From NCBI GenBank assembly GCA_013298125.1, contig JAAFJP010000029.1, positions 21,717 through 85,716 of the forward strand: a stretch of DNA of 64,000 bases, written 5' to 3'. Numbering within the stretch: position 1 is the first letter of the stretch; each line of letters begins with the position of its first letter. The notes beneath the pieces are model-generated. The model searched no databases. It had not been told where the DNA came from and worked only from the letters and a program-made list of their open reading frames with translations. A program made the translations under genes and the position numbers. The DNA is from Cytophagales bacterium (lineage in GTDB: Bacteria; Bacteroidota; Bacteroidia; Cytophagales; Spirosomataceae). Shown here one piece after another: positions 34,053 through 42,514 of the stretch.

Positions 34053-35651
34053 ATGCTTAACAGACTTATCCTTACCCTTATTTTGTTGAGTTCATTTTCA
34101 TTTGCTTTTGCTCAAAAAAATACCGCTGAGTACGAATCTGCCTACAAAAAGGCTTTGCAAACTTACAAAAACGGTGAGTACGACAAGGCTCAGTCGGAGT
34201 TTGCCGCTTTGAGTAACAATCGTATCGAGAGTTTTCTTGTGCCTTACTCTTTTTACTTCAATGCCCTTTCGTCCACAAAATTGCAGAAATATTTTGAGGC
34301 TAAAACAACTTTGAAAAATTTATTAATTCTTTATCCAAATTGGAGCAAAAAAGATGAGGTAAATTATCTGTTTTCAAACATTGCTTTTGAGGAAAAAAAC
34401 TACGTTGATGCCCTTACGATTGCAAAATCTCTTATCACGGAGTCGTTCCAAGATGATTTGGCAGAAATGAAATCTTTTTATCTCGGACAAATTACTTCTC
34501 AGAAAACCCTCCAAGATTTAGCCAAAAAATTCCCCGAAGAAAGTATTTTATTTGAAAAGAAAAACAAAGTAATCAATACTTCTTCAACGTCATCAAACGT
34601 AAAGCAATCGAAAGGATATTTCAACTTCGGAATCCTCTTACCCCTTGACGTTGAGACACTTGAACCAGACAAAATACGTAAAAACCAATACGCATTGGAT
34701 ATTTATCAAGGCATGAAAATGGCGAAGGCTGTCCTTTTGAAGGAAGGAATTACGGTAAATATTTTCACGTACGATGTGGCTAATGATGCTGATAAAATGT
34801 TGGAATTGGTCAATAATGAATCGTTCAAAAAAATGGATTTATTGATTGGACCACTTTATTCAGAAACCAATAAAATTGCCATGACGTATTGCGAACACAA
34901 TAATATTCCGATTGTGAATCCAATGTCGAATAATAAAAAGTTGTTGGAGGAATATAATCTCTCATTTTTGGCTCAACCTTCCTCTGCCATGCAAGCCATG
35001 AAAGCAAAGGAATTTATCATAAAAAAACCATTTTTAGGACGAAATACTGCCATTTACTATACCGATTCACAGAATGATTCTACGATGGCAAATACCTACC
35101 GAGAACAAATGCAAAAGATTGGTTATGAGATTGTTAAGTTTGAAAAAATACTACCTTTTTCCGATGATATTGGTTCAAAATTACCCGCCAATAAGGTGAG
35201 TCATATCTTCATGGCGACTTCCGATAAAAAGGCGGGACTTTCGATGATTACAGCTTTGAATAAGAAGGATTCGAGTACGCCACTCATCACGACGGCGGAG
35301 GCATTTAATTCTTCCAATTTGAGCAATGGCACATTCTCAGGGCGTGAAGTTTTCTGTCTCGACCCAGAATTTGTAGATTTAGACAAACCAGAAGTCGATG
35401 GATTTCGTAAGGATTATTTGATGAAATACGGAATTTTGCCTTCGTATTATGCCATTCACGGCTACGATTTAGCCCTCTTTTGGGGACGGTTATTAGGCAG
35501 AAATGGCAACAATATCCGCAAAGGTTTAGACAGCCGAGAGTCGTACAAAGACGGTTATATCCTTTCGGGCTATAATTATTACAAATCACAAGACAACCAA
35601 GTATTACCAATAACAACATTTCAGAATTATAAATTTGTATTAGCGAAGTAG
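34053..35651 (+). CDS. TPR plus type-1 periplasmic-binding-fold protein (LpoA/LivJ-like)
   Basis: 532 residues starting with signal peptide MLNRLILTLILLSSFSFAFAQ; the upstream in-frame ATG at 33978 lies inside the divergent elaA gene and before the -7 element, so I reject it. Residues ~25-170 are TPR-like (YKKALQTYKNGEYDKAQSEF; YFEAKTTLKNLLILYPNW). From ~195 there is a PBP-1 (receptor-ligand-binding) fold: FNFGILLPLDVETL, VNIFTYDVANDADKML, IVNPMSNNKKLL, YYAIHGYDLALFWG. This TPR+PBP1 layout resembles LpoA, the outer-membrane activator of PBP1a, but there is no lipobox. A role in cell-wall synthesis is a hypothesis. Confidence 0.8.
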   Translation: MLNRLILTLILLSSFSFAFAQKNTAEYESAYKKALQTYKNGEYDKAQSEFAALSNNRIESFLVPYSFYFNALSSTKLQKYFEAKTTLKNLLILYPNWSKKDEVNYLFSNIAFEEKNYVDALTIAKSLITESFQDDLAEMKSFYLGQITSQKTLQDLAKKFPEESILFEKKNKVINTSSTSSNVKQSKGYFNFGILLPLDVETLEPDKIRKNQYALDIYQGMKMAKAVLLKEGITVNIFTYDVANDADKMLELVNNESFKKMDLLIGPLYSETNKIAMTYCEHNNIPIVNPMSNNKKLLEEYNLSFLAQPSSAMQAMKAKEFIIKKPFLGRNTAIYYTDSQNDSTMANTYREQMQKIGYEIVKFEKILPFSDDIGSKLPANKVSHIFMATSDKKAGLSMITALNKKDSSTPLITTAEAFNSSNLSNGTFSGREVFCLDPEFVDLDKPEVDGFRKDYLMKYGILPSYYAIHGYDLALFWGRLLGRNGNNIRKGLDSRESYKDGYILSGYNYYKSQDNQVLPITTFQNYKFVLAK

Positions 35652-35652
35652 G

Positions 35653-35815
35653 GGGTGAACGGTTCACTGTAAAAGGTAAACGGTACACGGTAAGAAATAC
35701 GGTACACGGTAAAAGGTGAACGGTTTACGGAATTTTATATTCAGTTTCAATTATTCACCATTTACGTTTTACTCCGTGTTATTCCGTTTACCGTGAACCG
35801 TTCACCGTGTACCGA
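35653..35815. repeat. GGTGAACGG/GGTACACGG repeat cluster in inverted arrangement
   Basis: Many 8-10 bp units (GGTGAACGG, GGTAAACGG, GGTACACGG) at 35653-35730 face inverted units (CCGTTTACCGTGAACCG...) at 35782-35815, forming an imperfect cruciform between the two genes. Units match those in the hisG leader. Confidence 0.8.
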
Positions 35816-35830
35816 AACATCCTTTCAATT

Positions 35831-37123
35831 ATGAAATCCATGAAAATATCCGAGCAACTTTTCCAAAAAGCAAAAAACTTTATCCCTGGGGGCGTGAATT
35901 CGCCTGTGCGTGCGTTTCGTGCGGTTGGAGGGAATCCTATTTTTATCAAATCTGCCAAAGGGGCATATCTTCACGACGAAGATGGTAATTCATACATCGA
36001 ACTCATCAATTCTTGGGGACCTATGATTTTGGGTCATGCTCACGAATTAGTCGAAAAAGCCGTTTCTGATGCAATTCAAAGCGGTTTTTCATTCGGAGCA
36101 CCTACTCGCAGAGAAGTAGAAATGGCAGAACTCATCTGTTCGATTGTACCTTCTGTCGAGAAAGTCCGCATGGTAAATTCGGGTACAGAGGCAACGATGT
36201 CAGCCCTCAGAGTGGCTCGTGGATATACAGGACGAGACAAAATGATAAAATTTGAAGGCAATTATCACGGACACGGTGACTCATTTTTAATTGCCGCAGG
36301 TTCAGGTGCAATGACTTTTGGCGAACCTGATAGTCCAGGCGTGACGAAAGGCGTTGCCAACGATACTTTGACGGCTCAATACAATAATTTAGCGGCGGTT
36401 CAGACCTTGGTAGATGCTAATAAAGGACAAATTGCCTGTATCATTCTCGAACCCGTTGTGGGCAATATGGGCTTAGTAAAACCCGTAGAAGGCTTTTTGG
36501 AAGGACTCCGTAAAATTTGCGATGAAGAAGGAATTGTTTTGATTTTTGACGAAGTAATGACAGGGTTCCGTTTGGCAAAAGGCGGTTTTCAAGAACGTTG
36601 TGGCGTGATTCCAGACATGACCACGATGGGTAAAATCATCGGTGGCGGTATGCCCGTGGGTGCGTATGGAGGCAAAAAGGAAATTATGGAATGTGTTTCT
36701 CCTGCGGGTCCTGTCTATCAGGCGGGTACACTTTCGGGCAATCCAATTGCGATGGCGGCAGGTTTGGCGATGTTGAATCACTTGAACGAAACGCCTTCGG
36801 TTTATACTCGTTTAGAAGAAATTGGCAATACTTTGACCAATGGTATGAAAGCCAACATGAACAAATTAGGCTTGAATTATACCCTCAATCACGTGGGTTC
36901 GATGTTTACTTTATTTTTTACCGACCAACCCATAAACAATTTTGAAGATGCCAAAACCTCTGACACGGCACTATTTGGCAGATATTTCCAAGCCATGTTG
37001 AAGCGTGGAATTTACCTCGCCCCCTCACAATACGAAGCAATGTTTCTTTCAACCGCTTTGACCGATGAACATATCCAGATGGTTTTGGAGGCGAATTTGG
37101 AGAGTTTGAGGGAGGTGGTGTAG
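35831..37123 (+). CDS. hemL: Glutamate-1-semialdehyde 2,1-aminomutase
   Basis: 430 residues from ATG 35831 (35840 also possible; an upstream ATG at 35807 lies inside the repeat and gives extra residues absent from the family). Signatures: LFQKAKNFIPGGVNSPVRAF, NYHGHGDSFLIAAGSG, FDEVMTGFRLAKGG, and the PLP Lys in TMGKIIGGGMPVGAYGG. It converts glutamate-1-semialdehyde to 5-aminolevulinate in tetrapyrrole synthesis. No other hem genes adjoin. Confidence 0.96.
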   Translation: MKSMKISEQLFQKAKNFIPGGVNSPVRAFRAVGGNPIFIKSAKGAYLHDEDGNSYIELINSWGPMILGHAHELVEKAVSDAIQSGFSFGAPTRREVEMAELICSIVPSVEKVRMVNSGTEATMSALRVARGYTGRDKMIKFEGNYHGHGDSFLIAAGSGAMTFGEPDSPGVTKGVANDTLTAQYNNLAAVQTLVDANKGQIACIILEPVVGNMGLVKPVEGFLEGLRKICDEEGIVLIFDEVMTGFRLAKGGFQERCGVIPDMTTMGKIIGGGMPVGAYGGKKEIMECVSPAGPVYQAGTLSGNPIAMAAGLAMLNHLNETPSVYTRLEEIGNTLTNGMKANMNKLGLNYTLNHVGSMFTLFFTDQPINNFEDAKTSDTALFGRYFQAMLKRGIYLAPSQYEAMFLSTALTDEHIQMVLEANLESLREVV

Positions 37124-37142
37124 ATTGTATCAGAATTAGATT

Positions 37143-37150
37143 TATTTTTG
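37143..37150 (+). promoter_or_regulatory. -7 element for the ATPase/HNH cassette
   Basis: TATTTTTG matches TAnnTTTG, 15 bp upstream of the ATPase ATG. A -33 TTTG at normal spacing is not present. Confidence 0.4.
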
Positions 37151-37165
37151 TAAAAAACCAGCATT

Positions 37166-38398
37166 ATGATTTTACCAGAAAATTTCCCATACATAACTTC
37201 CATATATGTAAACGATTGTTATACGTATCAAGATTTTAACATTGATTTGATAAAACATCAACCATTTAGTCATTTGATTTTGACTGGAAAAAATGGTTCG
37301 GGGAAGAGTACGATTTTGAGGAATTTGAATCTGCACATTTTAGAAGCGGTTGTTAATGGTGATAGTTTAGAGAAACAGGCAAAAAACTATCTTAACTTTT
37401 TAAGTAGTGATGACTTACGGGCTTCAAATCTCACTAAGATACCATATTGGGAGAAAAGACTTAAAGAATATCAAATTATTACCCCTTCTTTTAGTGCTGA
37501 AATAGTCCCAACCTTACTGAATTCAAAAAAAGAAATTGTTTATTCTTATCTTTCTACACTTCGTAGTAGTAAAGTTAATGATGTAAATGTTCCAACAAAA
37601 AAAGATGATTTTATGAAACAGTTGGAACAAAATTATTCCAATTCTTCTAATTATTTCATAAGTAACTTTATGCAATTTCTTGTAAATAAAAAGGTTTCTC
37701 AGGCATTTGCACAATTAGAAAATAATCAGGAGGAAATAAATCATGTAAATGTATTTTTTGATAATCTTGAATCAAGTTTTAGAAAAATTTTTGAAGATCC
37801 TCAACTTAAAATAAACTTTAACAAAGATGCTCTGAAAATAACATTTACATTGGGAGACGGGAGAGAGTTATCTTTCAATGATTTATCAGATGGAGTTTCT
37901 GCACTTTTGAGTATCATTATGGACTTATTTCTAAGAGTAGAATTAATTAGAGATGAAGTTGGAAACAAAACTTATAATCCTTGCGGAATTGTTCTAATTG
38001 ATGAACCTGAGACACATTTACATTACTCATTACAATATAATGTATTACCAATCCTAACAACGTTATTTCCTAATGTCCAATTTATTGTGGCTTCACATTC
38101 GGCAGCCATTATTTCAAGTATTAAAAATGTAACAATTTTTGATTTAGTTTCAAAAGAAATACTCTCAGATGATGCCATCGGAAAAAGTTTCTCAGAATTG
38201 ATGGTTTCTCATTTTGGTTTGGATAATGAGTTTTCAGATTTTACGGATGATTTATTTGAAAAAGTGAATACAGTTTTGAAGGAAAATAAAAACAATATTC
38301 CACTAAGAAATCAACAACTCAAAGCTATTTTGAAGGAAAATGAACGTTTTATTTCTCCAACAATGCGTTTTGAATTAGAAGCTAAAATATCTGAATAA
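37166..38398 (+). CDS. AAA/ABC-type ATPase, PtuA-like defence component
   Basis: 410 residues. Walker A GKNGSGKST at 41-49, signature-like LSFNDLSDGVSALLSIIMDL near 230-250, Walker B GIVLIDEPETHLHYSLQ at ~274-290, and the switch His in VASHSAAIISS at ~308. This is the AAA_15/AAA_21 (OLD/RecF-like) architecture without a TOPRIM domain, as in PtuA of Septu and retron-associated ATPases. It is shorter than many PtuA. The next gene, 21 bp downstream, is an HNH nuclease, which strongly suggests a two- or three-gene defence cassette. Base composition is lower in GC than in the neighbouring hemL, consistent with transfer. Confidence 0.85.
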   Translation: MILPENFPYITSIYVNDCYTYQDFNIDLIKHQPFSHLILTGKNGSGKSTILRNLNLHILEAVVNGDSLEKQAKNYLNFLSSDDLRASNLTKIPYWEKRLKEYQIITPSFSAEIVPTLLNSKKEIVYSYLSTLRSSKVNDVNVPTKKDDFMKQLEQNYSNSSNYFISNFMQFLVNKKVSQAFAQLENNQEEINHVNVFFDNLESSFRKIFEDPQLKINFNKDALKITFTLGDGRELSFNDLSDGVSALLSIIMDLFLRVELIRDEVGNKTYNPCGIVLIDEPETHLHYSLQYNVLPILTTLFPNVQFIVASHSAAIISSIKNVTIFDLVSKEILSDDAIGKSFSELMVSHFGLDNEFSDFTDDLFEKVNTVLKENKNNIPLRNQQLKAILKENERFISPTMRFELEAKISE

Positions 38399-38419
38399 CC
38401 ACCAATACCAGCCGTCATT

Positions 38420-39166
38420 ATGATTAATATTACAAGGGGTGATACACCAACATCTTTGGATAGACCCGAAATACAACTCTATTTGAAGGAGGTAATTGCT
38501 TATAATAAACTCAGTAAAGAGGAAAAGAAAAAGGCGAAAGAACCTGATGCAGGTGCATATAGAAGATCTGATGTTTTGGAAGCCTTTGACAGAGACTTTT
38601 ATTCAAAATGTTATCTGACAGAACAAAAATTTGAAAATTCATGGGCAATGGATGTTGAACATTTTAAGTCAAAATCGTTTAATCAATATCCTCTTTTAAA
38701 ATATGAATGGCAAAATTTATACCCATGTACACATGATGCAAACATATCAAAACCAACAACCGAACCTGTTGGAGGATATTTAGACCCTTGCGAGAAAAGT
38801 GATGATGTGGAGAAAGAAATCGTTTATACCTTGGAAATGGGCGGAAAAGCCTTCTTTGATGCTAAAAATGAAGGTAATATAAAAGCGGTAAATACTTGTA
38901 AATTATTAGACAAAATTCATAACGGAACGAGTAAAGATTCCAAAAAGAAAACGGCAGAATTAAGATTGCTAATCTGTAAAAAGGAGCGGAATCTTATTGA
39001 AACAATAATGAAATGGCAAAAAAATAAGCTACAAAATAACTTAGAAGAAGAAGTACGATTACGTGGAAAACTGAAAAGATTGCTTTCTCGAAAATCTGAC
39101 TTCACTATGCTACTGCGTTCGTTATCATGTGTAAGTGAACATTTACCCAAAGATTTTTTAGATTAA
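38420..39166 (+). CDS. HNH endonuclease, PtuB-like (TIGR02646-type)
   Basis: 248 residues. An HNH core spans residues ~63-111: KCYLTEQK, then DVEHFKSK with H81, KYEWQNLYPC with N99, and HDANISK, the layout of PtuB/retron-associated HNH nucleases (C..C, DVEHF.PK, Y.W.NL..C..CN..K). Two of the four zinc cysteines are changed: C64 is followed by T67 rather than Cys, and C103 lacks its CxxC partner. The C-terminal ~100 residues are Lys/Glu-rich helices. It is presumed to be the nuclease effector controlled by the ATPase encoded upstream. Confidence 0.78.
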   Translation: MINITRGDTPTSLDRPEIQLYLKEVIAYNKLSKEEKKKAKEPDAGAYRRSDVLEAFDRDFYSKCYLTEQKFENSWAMDVEHFKSKSFNQYPLLKYEWQNLYPCTHDANISKPTTEPVGGYLDPCEKSDDVEKEIVYTLEMGGKAFFDAKNEGNIKAVNTCKLLDKIHNGTSKDSKKKTAELRLLICKKERNLIETIMKWQKNKLQNNLEEEVRLRGKLKRLLSRKSDFTMLLRSLSCVSEHLPKDFLD

Positions 39167-39178
39167 ATTTTCCAAAAA

Positions 39179-39514
39179 ATGTACGAACTATCAAAAGCCG
39201 ACAAACGTCTTTGTAGAGAATTAATCAAACAAGGTGTTGAAAAAGAATTTGCCATTGGATTAAATAAATTAGATGCAATTATTCAAGCATGGAAAGATGG
39301 AAAACATGATAATCGAGAAGGTTATCATACTGTTTACCAATCAGTTAAAGAGTTTGACAAACATATTGCTCGTCGTTATGACAATCCATCAAACTCAACT
39401 CTTCATTTTACAGTTATTGCCCTTTTGCATGATAAATTGATTTCAGTGGAGGATTTAGAAGGTTTCTCTGAGCAAACCAAAGCACTCTTTTTACGTCATC
39501 TCAGCGATGATTAA
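39179..39514 (+). CDS. Small helical protein, third gene of the ATPase/HNH cassette
   Basis: 111 residues, helical, no signal peptide: MYELSKADKRLCRELIKQGVEKEF..., HTVYQSVKEFDKHIARRYD, VIALLHDKLISVEDLEGFSEQTKALFL. I recognise no family. It starts 12 bp after the HNH gene on the same strand and shares its AT-rich composition, so it is probably co-transcribed; a regulator, immunity or sensor role is speculation. Its stop overlaps the region just before the GH130 gene. Confidence 0.7.
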   Translation: MYELSKADKRLCRELIKQGVEKEFAIGLNKLDAIIQAWKDGKHDNREGYHTVYQSVKEFDKHIARRYDNPSNSTLHFTVIALLHDKLISVEDLEGFSEQTKALFLRHLSDD

Positions 39515-39518
39515 CCCT

Positions 39519-40637
39519 ATGAAATTCAATCTCTTTCCTCTCCTAATCACCCTCCAATTAACCCTTGGAATCAGCACCACCTCCGCCCAACAACCCGCTT
39601 GGACATTAACGCCTTTCATAAAACAGGACACTGATAATCCCATTTTATTACCTATCAAAAACACAGAATTTGATTGCCCTGTTAGCAAGCAAAAAGTGCA
39701 TTGGGAGGCTAAGGACGTGTATAATCCAGCGGCGGTGGTTCGGAATGGGAAGGTGTATTTGCTTTATCGGGCGGAAGATACTTTGAAATCTGTGGATGGT
39801 ACTTCTCGCATTGGTTTGGCGGTGAGTTCGGATGGGATTCATTTCAAAAGACAAACAAAACCTGTCTTTTTTCCAGATAATGATTTTATGAAGCCCTACG
39901 AGTGGGCGGGTGGTTGCGAAGACCCACGAATTGTGGAAACGGAGGATGGAAAATATATCGTTACCTACACAACCTATGATGGCAAAACCGCCCGACTTTG
40001 CGTTGCCTCCTCTCCCAATCTTCAAAAATGGAAGAAACACGGTTTGGCTTTTAATCAATTGAAATACAAAGATTTATGGTCAAAATCGGGTGCTATTATT
40101 TGCAGAAGAGTCGGTTCAAGATTAATTACTACCAAGATAAATGGTAAATATTGGATGTATTTTGGCGACACCAGTATCTTCTTGGCAACTTCAAAAGATT
40201 TGATTCATTGGGAAATTGTGGAAGAAGAAACAGGCAAACCCAAGCCCATTTTTGGAGCAAGACCCGACAAATTCGATAGTCGTTTGGTAGAATCTGGACC
40301 GCCCGCCATGATTACGAAAAATGGCATTTTGTTACTCTACAATTCCATGAATTTGCATGAAAATGGCTTTGCAGGTTTGCCCCCAGATGCGTATAGTGCA
40401 GGGCAAATTTTGTTAGACAAAAACGACCCAAGTAAAGTAATTGCCAGAACTGACGAAAATTTTATGAAGCCCGAAAAGCCCTACGAACTCACTGGACAAG
40501 TAAATCAAGTGGTTTTTATTGAAGGATTGGTTTATTTCAAGAAGAAATATTTTTTATATTATGGAACGGCGGATTCTAAAATTGCGGTGGCGGTATGCCG
40601 TCAGCTATCGGCTGTCGGCTTACGGAAAATAAAATAA
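39519..40637 (+). CDS. GH130-family secreted glycoside phosphorylase/hydrolase
   Basis: 372 residues from ATG 39519, which gives a clean signal peptide (MKFNLFPLLITLQLTLG...TSAQ); an upstream ATG at 39507 overlaps the previous gene. GH130 five-bladed propeller: KDVYNPAAVVRNGKVYLLYRAED, RIGLAVSSDG, WAGGCEDPRIVETEDGKYIVTYTTYDG with the conserved Asp, WSKSGAIIC and SGPPAMITKNGILLLYN. Relatives cleave beta-mannosides; a secreted copy more often acts as hydrolase than phosphorylase (inference). The last residues (CRQLSAVGLRKIK) are encoded by a palindromic repeat rather than conserved sequence. Confidence 0.88.
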   Translation: MKFNLFPLLITLQLTLGISTTSAQQPAWTLTPFIKQDTDNPILLPIKNTEFDCPVSKQKVHWEAKDVYNPAAVVRNGKVYLLYRAEDTLKSVDGTSRIGLAVSSDGIHFKRQTKPVFFPDNDFMKPYEWAGGCEDPRIVETEDGKYIVTYTTYDGKTARLCVASSPNLQKWKKHGLAFNQLKYKDLWSKSGAIICRRVGSRLITTKINGKYWMYFGDTSIFLATSKDLIHWEIVEEETGKPKPIFGARPDKFDSRLVESGPPAMITKNGILLLYNSMNLHENGFAGLPPDAYSAGQILLDKNDPSKVIARTDENFMKPEKPYELTGQVNQVVFIEGLVYFKKKYFLYYGTADSKIAVAVCRQLSAVGLRKIK

Positions 40638-40702
40638 ATTATTTTTCCAACATAATTAGCCACTTCAAAGAGTTGAAAGCCAATTGCCGATAGCCAAAAG
40701 CC
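40596..40702. repeat. Imperfect palindrome overlapping the 3' end of the GH130 gene
   Basis: GCCGTCAGCTATCGGCTGTCGGCT (about 40598-40620) pairs imperfectly with AGCCAATTGCCGATAGCCAAAAGCC (40678-40702). The left arm lies inside the coding sequence. Confidence 0.75.
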
Positions 40703-40704
40703 AC

Positions 40705-41676
40705 CTAAAACTCAATCCCCGTCCCTTTCATAAATTTTGAAGACAATTTGGATTTACTCGTGATGTAACGAACGCTTACACCTACATACGGAGCTGTGGG
40801 TAAACTCACATTCGAGAGCGTTTCGTTGGCTGAGTTAAAGGTTTTGACTTGTCTGAAAGTACCAATTCCTCCTTCTATTCCAAGATTCAGAACATTCAAA
40901 ACATGGGCATTGGCGGATAAAGTAAATCGAACTTGCTGATAATTCTGACGACGAATCATTTTTTCAGAGGTCGTATATTCTTGAAAACCAGCACTATATC
41001 CATCATAAATAGAATTCAAATCTAAATGCAACCACGGGTTAGCTTTGTAGGTTACACTTGCTCTAAAAGGTAAAATCCCTGAGACTTTCCAATCATTCCC
41101 CAATGCTTTTGTAAATCCAAAAATGGGAATTATTCTAAATTTTTGATTGTAAATAATAGCTGTTCCGTATAAAATTTGTGTCCTCAATCCCAAGATTCTT
41201 AAACGTGCCGCACCTCCATAAAAATAAGGTTGTGGATTAAAGAAAGTTTCGTTTGACTGTGTAACACCTCCGCCAACTCCATAAACCCAAAATTTCTCAC
41301 GCAAACTGGCTTTCAATTGCAAAAATGTAGCCCCAAACGTTTTATAGCCCCCTTCTGGTTTTTCTAAACCATCAATTGTTGGGCTAATTTGTGAGACATT
41401 GGCTATCAAAAGTGAGTGTCTGGCTTCGATATCCAACTTTTTCCCAAAACCAAAACCTGTGGATATTTCGGTACTCAAAGGAATGATTCCTAATGCAGTG
41501 GTGCGATTAAACCCAAATTTTGTTCCATTTTCAGCCGTCACTTCTGGCATATATTCAGCCCGAAGACTTATATTTGGATAAAATAATTGACTCAATGAAG
41601 GTGTTTGTGCCTTGCAATGAACGATACAAAAAACGGTCAAAGAACAAATTAGAGCAATATTTTTCGTTGAAAACAT
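40705..41676 (-). CDS. Outer-membrane beta-barrel protein (DUF6268-like)
   Basis: 323 residues with signal peptide (IALICSLTVFCIVHCKAQ). The mature protein is made of amphipathic strands (ISLRAEYMPEVTAENGTKFGFN; FWVYGVGGGVTQSNETFF; WKVSGILPFRASVTYKANPWLHLDLNSIYDG) and ends in an aromatic (GTGIEF), as outer-membrane barrels do. It resembles DUF6268 barrels, without certainty. Convergent with GH130, divergent from yhhN. Confidence 0.75.
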   Translation of the reverse strand: MFSTKNIALICSLTVFCIVHCKAQTPSLSQLFYPNISLRAEYMPEVTAENGTKFGFNRTTALGIIPLSTEISTGFGFGKKLDIEARHSLLIANVSQISPTIDGLEKPEGGYKTFGATFLQLKASLREKFWVYGVGGGVTQSNETFFNPQPYFYGGAARLRILGLRTQILYGTAIIYNQKFRIIPIFGFTKALGNDWKVSGILPFRASVTYKANPWLHLDLNSIYDGYSAGFQEYTTSEKMIRRQNYQQVRFTLSANAHVLNVLNLGIEGGIGTFRQVKTFNSANETLSNVSLPTAPYVGVSVRYITSKSKLSSKFMKGTGIEF

Positions 41677-41715
41677 TTGATGAAGGATTTTCTGTTTTAA
41701 ACGAGATTATGGATT

Positions 41716-41723
41716 CAAAAGTA
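41716..41723 (-). promoter_or_regulatory. Possible -7 element for the outer-membrane protein gene
   Basis: Minus-strand TACTTTTG, 40 bp upstream of the ATG at 41676; a degenerate -33 (TTTC) lies 20 nt further. Confidence 0.35.
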
Positions 41724-41800
41724 TTTGTTTCCATAAATTGCCCGAAAGAGTAACCTAAATCCACTATTTACTTTTAATCACAAAAACAATAATAAAAATC

Positions 41801-42445
41801 ATGTCCCCAAGAATTTTTACTATCATATTTTTCACCATCTCAACCCTCGAAATTTTAGCTGGCACTTTTGGTTTCAGAGAAGGAGTTTATCTCACAAAAC
41901 CCCTCATTATGCTTTCAATAGGCATTTTTTATTATTCTCAACGAAAAGAAAAACTTGATACACAAGACAGAATAATGCTTGTAGCTTTCTTCTTTTCCAT
42001 GTTAGGTGATATATTTTTAATGTTGGGAAAAGAAGAATATTTCCCGCTTGGCTTAGGGTCATTTCTGATAACTCAACTATGTTTGATACGAGTCTTTTTG
42101 AGTCAAAAAGGGAAGGCAAATATTGTGGCAAGAATAGCCATTTTTGTTTTAGGAGGAATCGTATTTTCATTCATCAAAAATCAAATAAATTCGGGATTAC
42201 TTATTCCAGTCATTGTCTATTTATTAGCAATTTCTGTGATGGCAATTTGTGCCTCAGAAAGGAATGTAAATTCGGAAAGTTATAGAATGGTGTTAATGGG
42301 AGCGGTTTTGTTCATGATTTCGGATTCCTTAATTGCCATTGATAAATTTGCTTCTCCTATCCCCTATCCTACTTTATTAATCATGGGGACGTATATTTTT
42401 GCTCAGTATTTTATTAGCTTTGGTTTTTTGAAGAGAATTGATTGA
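41801..42445 (+). CDS. YhhN/TMEM86-family membrane protein (lysoplasmalogenase-like)
   Basis: 214 residues, about eight short membrane helices. Family landmarks: VYLTKPLIMLSIG, MLVAFFFSMLGDIFLML, GSFLITQLCLIRVF, GAVLFMISDSLIAIDKF and LLIMGTYIFAQYFI. Eukaryotic TMEM86 hydrolyses lysoplasmalogens; some bacterial homologues do too, but activity here is inferred from family only. Confidence 0.88.
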   Translation: MSPRIFTIIFFTISTLEILAGTFGFREGVYLTKPLIMLSIGIFYYSQRKEKLDTQDRIMLVAFFFSMLGDIFLMLGKEEYFPLGLGSFLITQLCLIRVFLSQKGKANIVARIAIFVLGGIVFSFIKNQINSGLLIPVIVYLLAISVMAICASERNVNSESYRMVLMGAVLFMISDSLIAIDKFASPIPYPTLLIMGTYIFAQYFISFGFLKRID

Positions 42446-42514
42446 AAATCTGAATCAAAATCCATAAATTTGATTCTATTTATCTCAAAATCAAATAATT
42501 ACAACTTATTTCAA

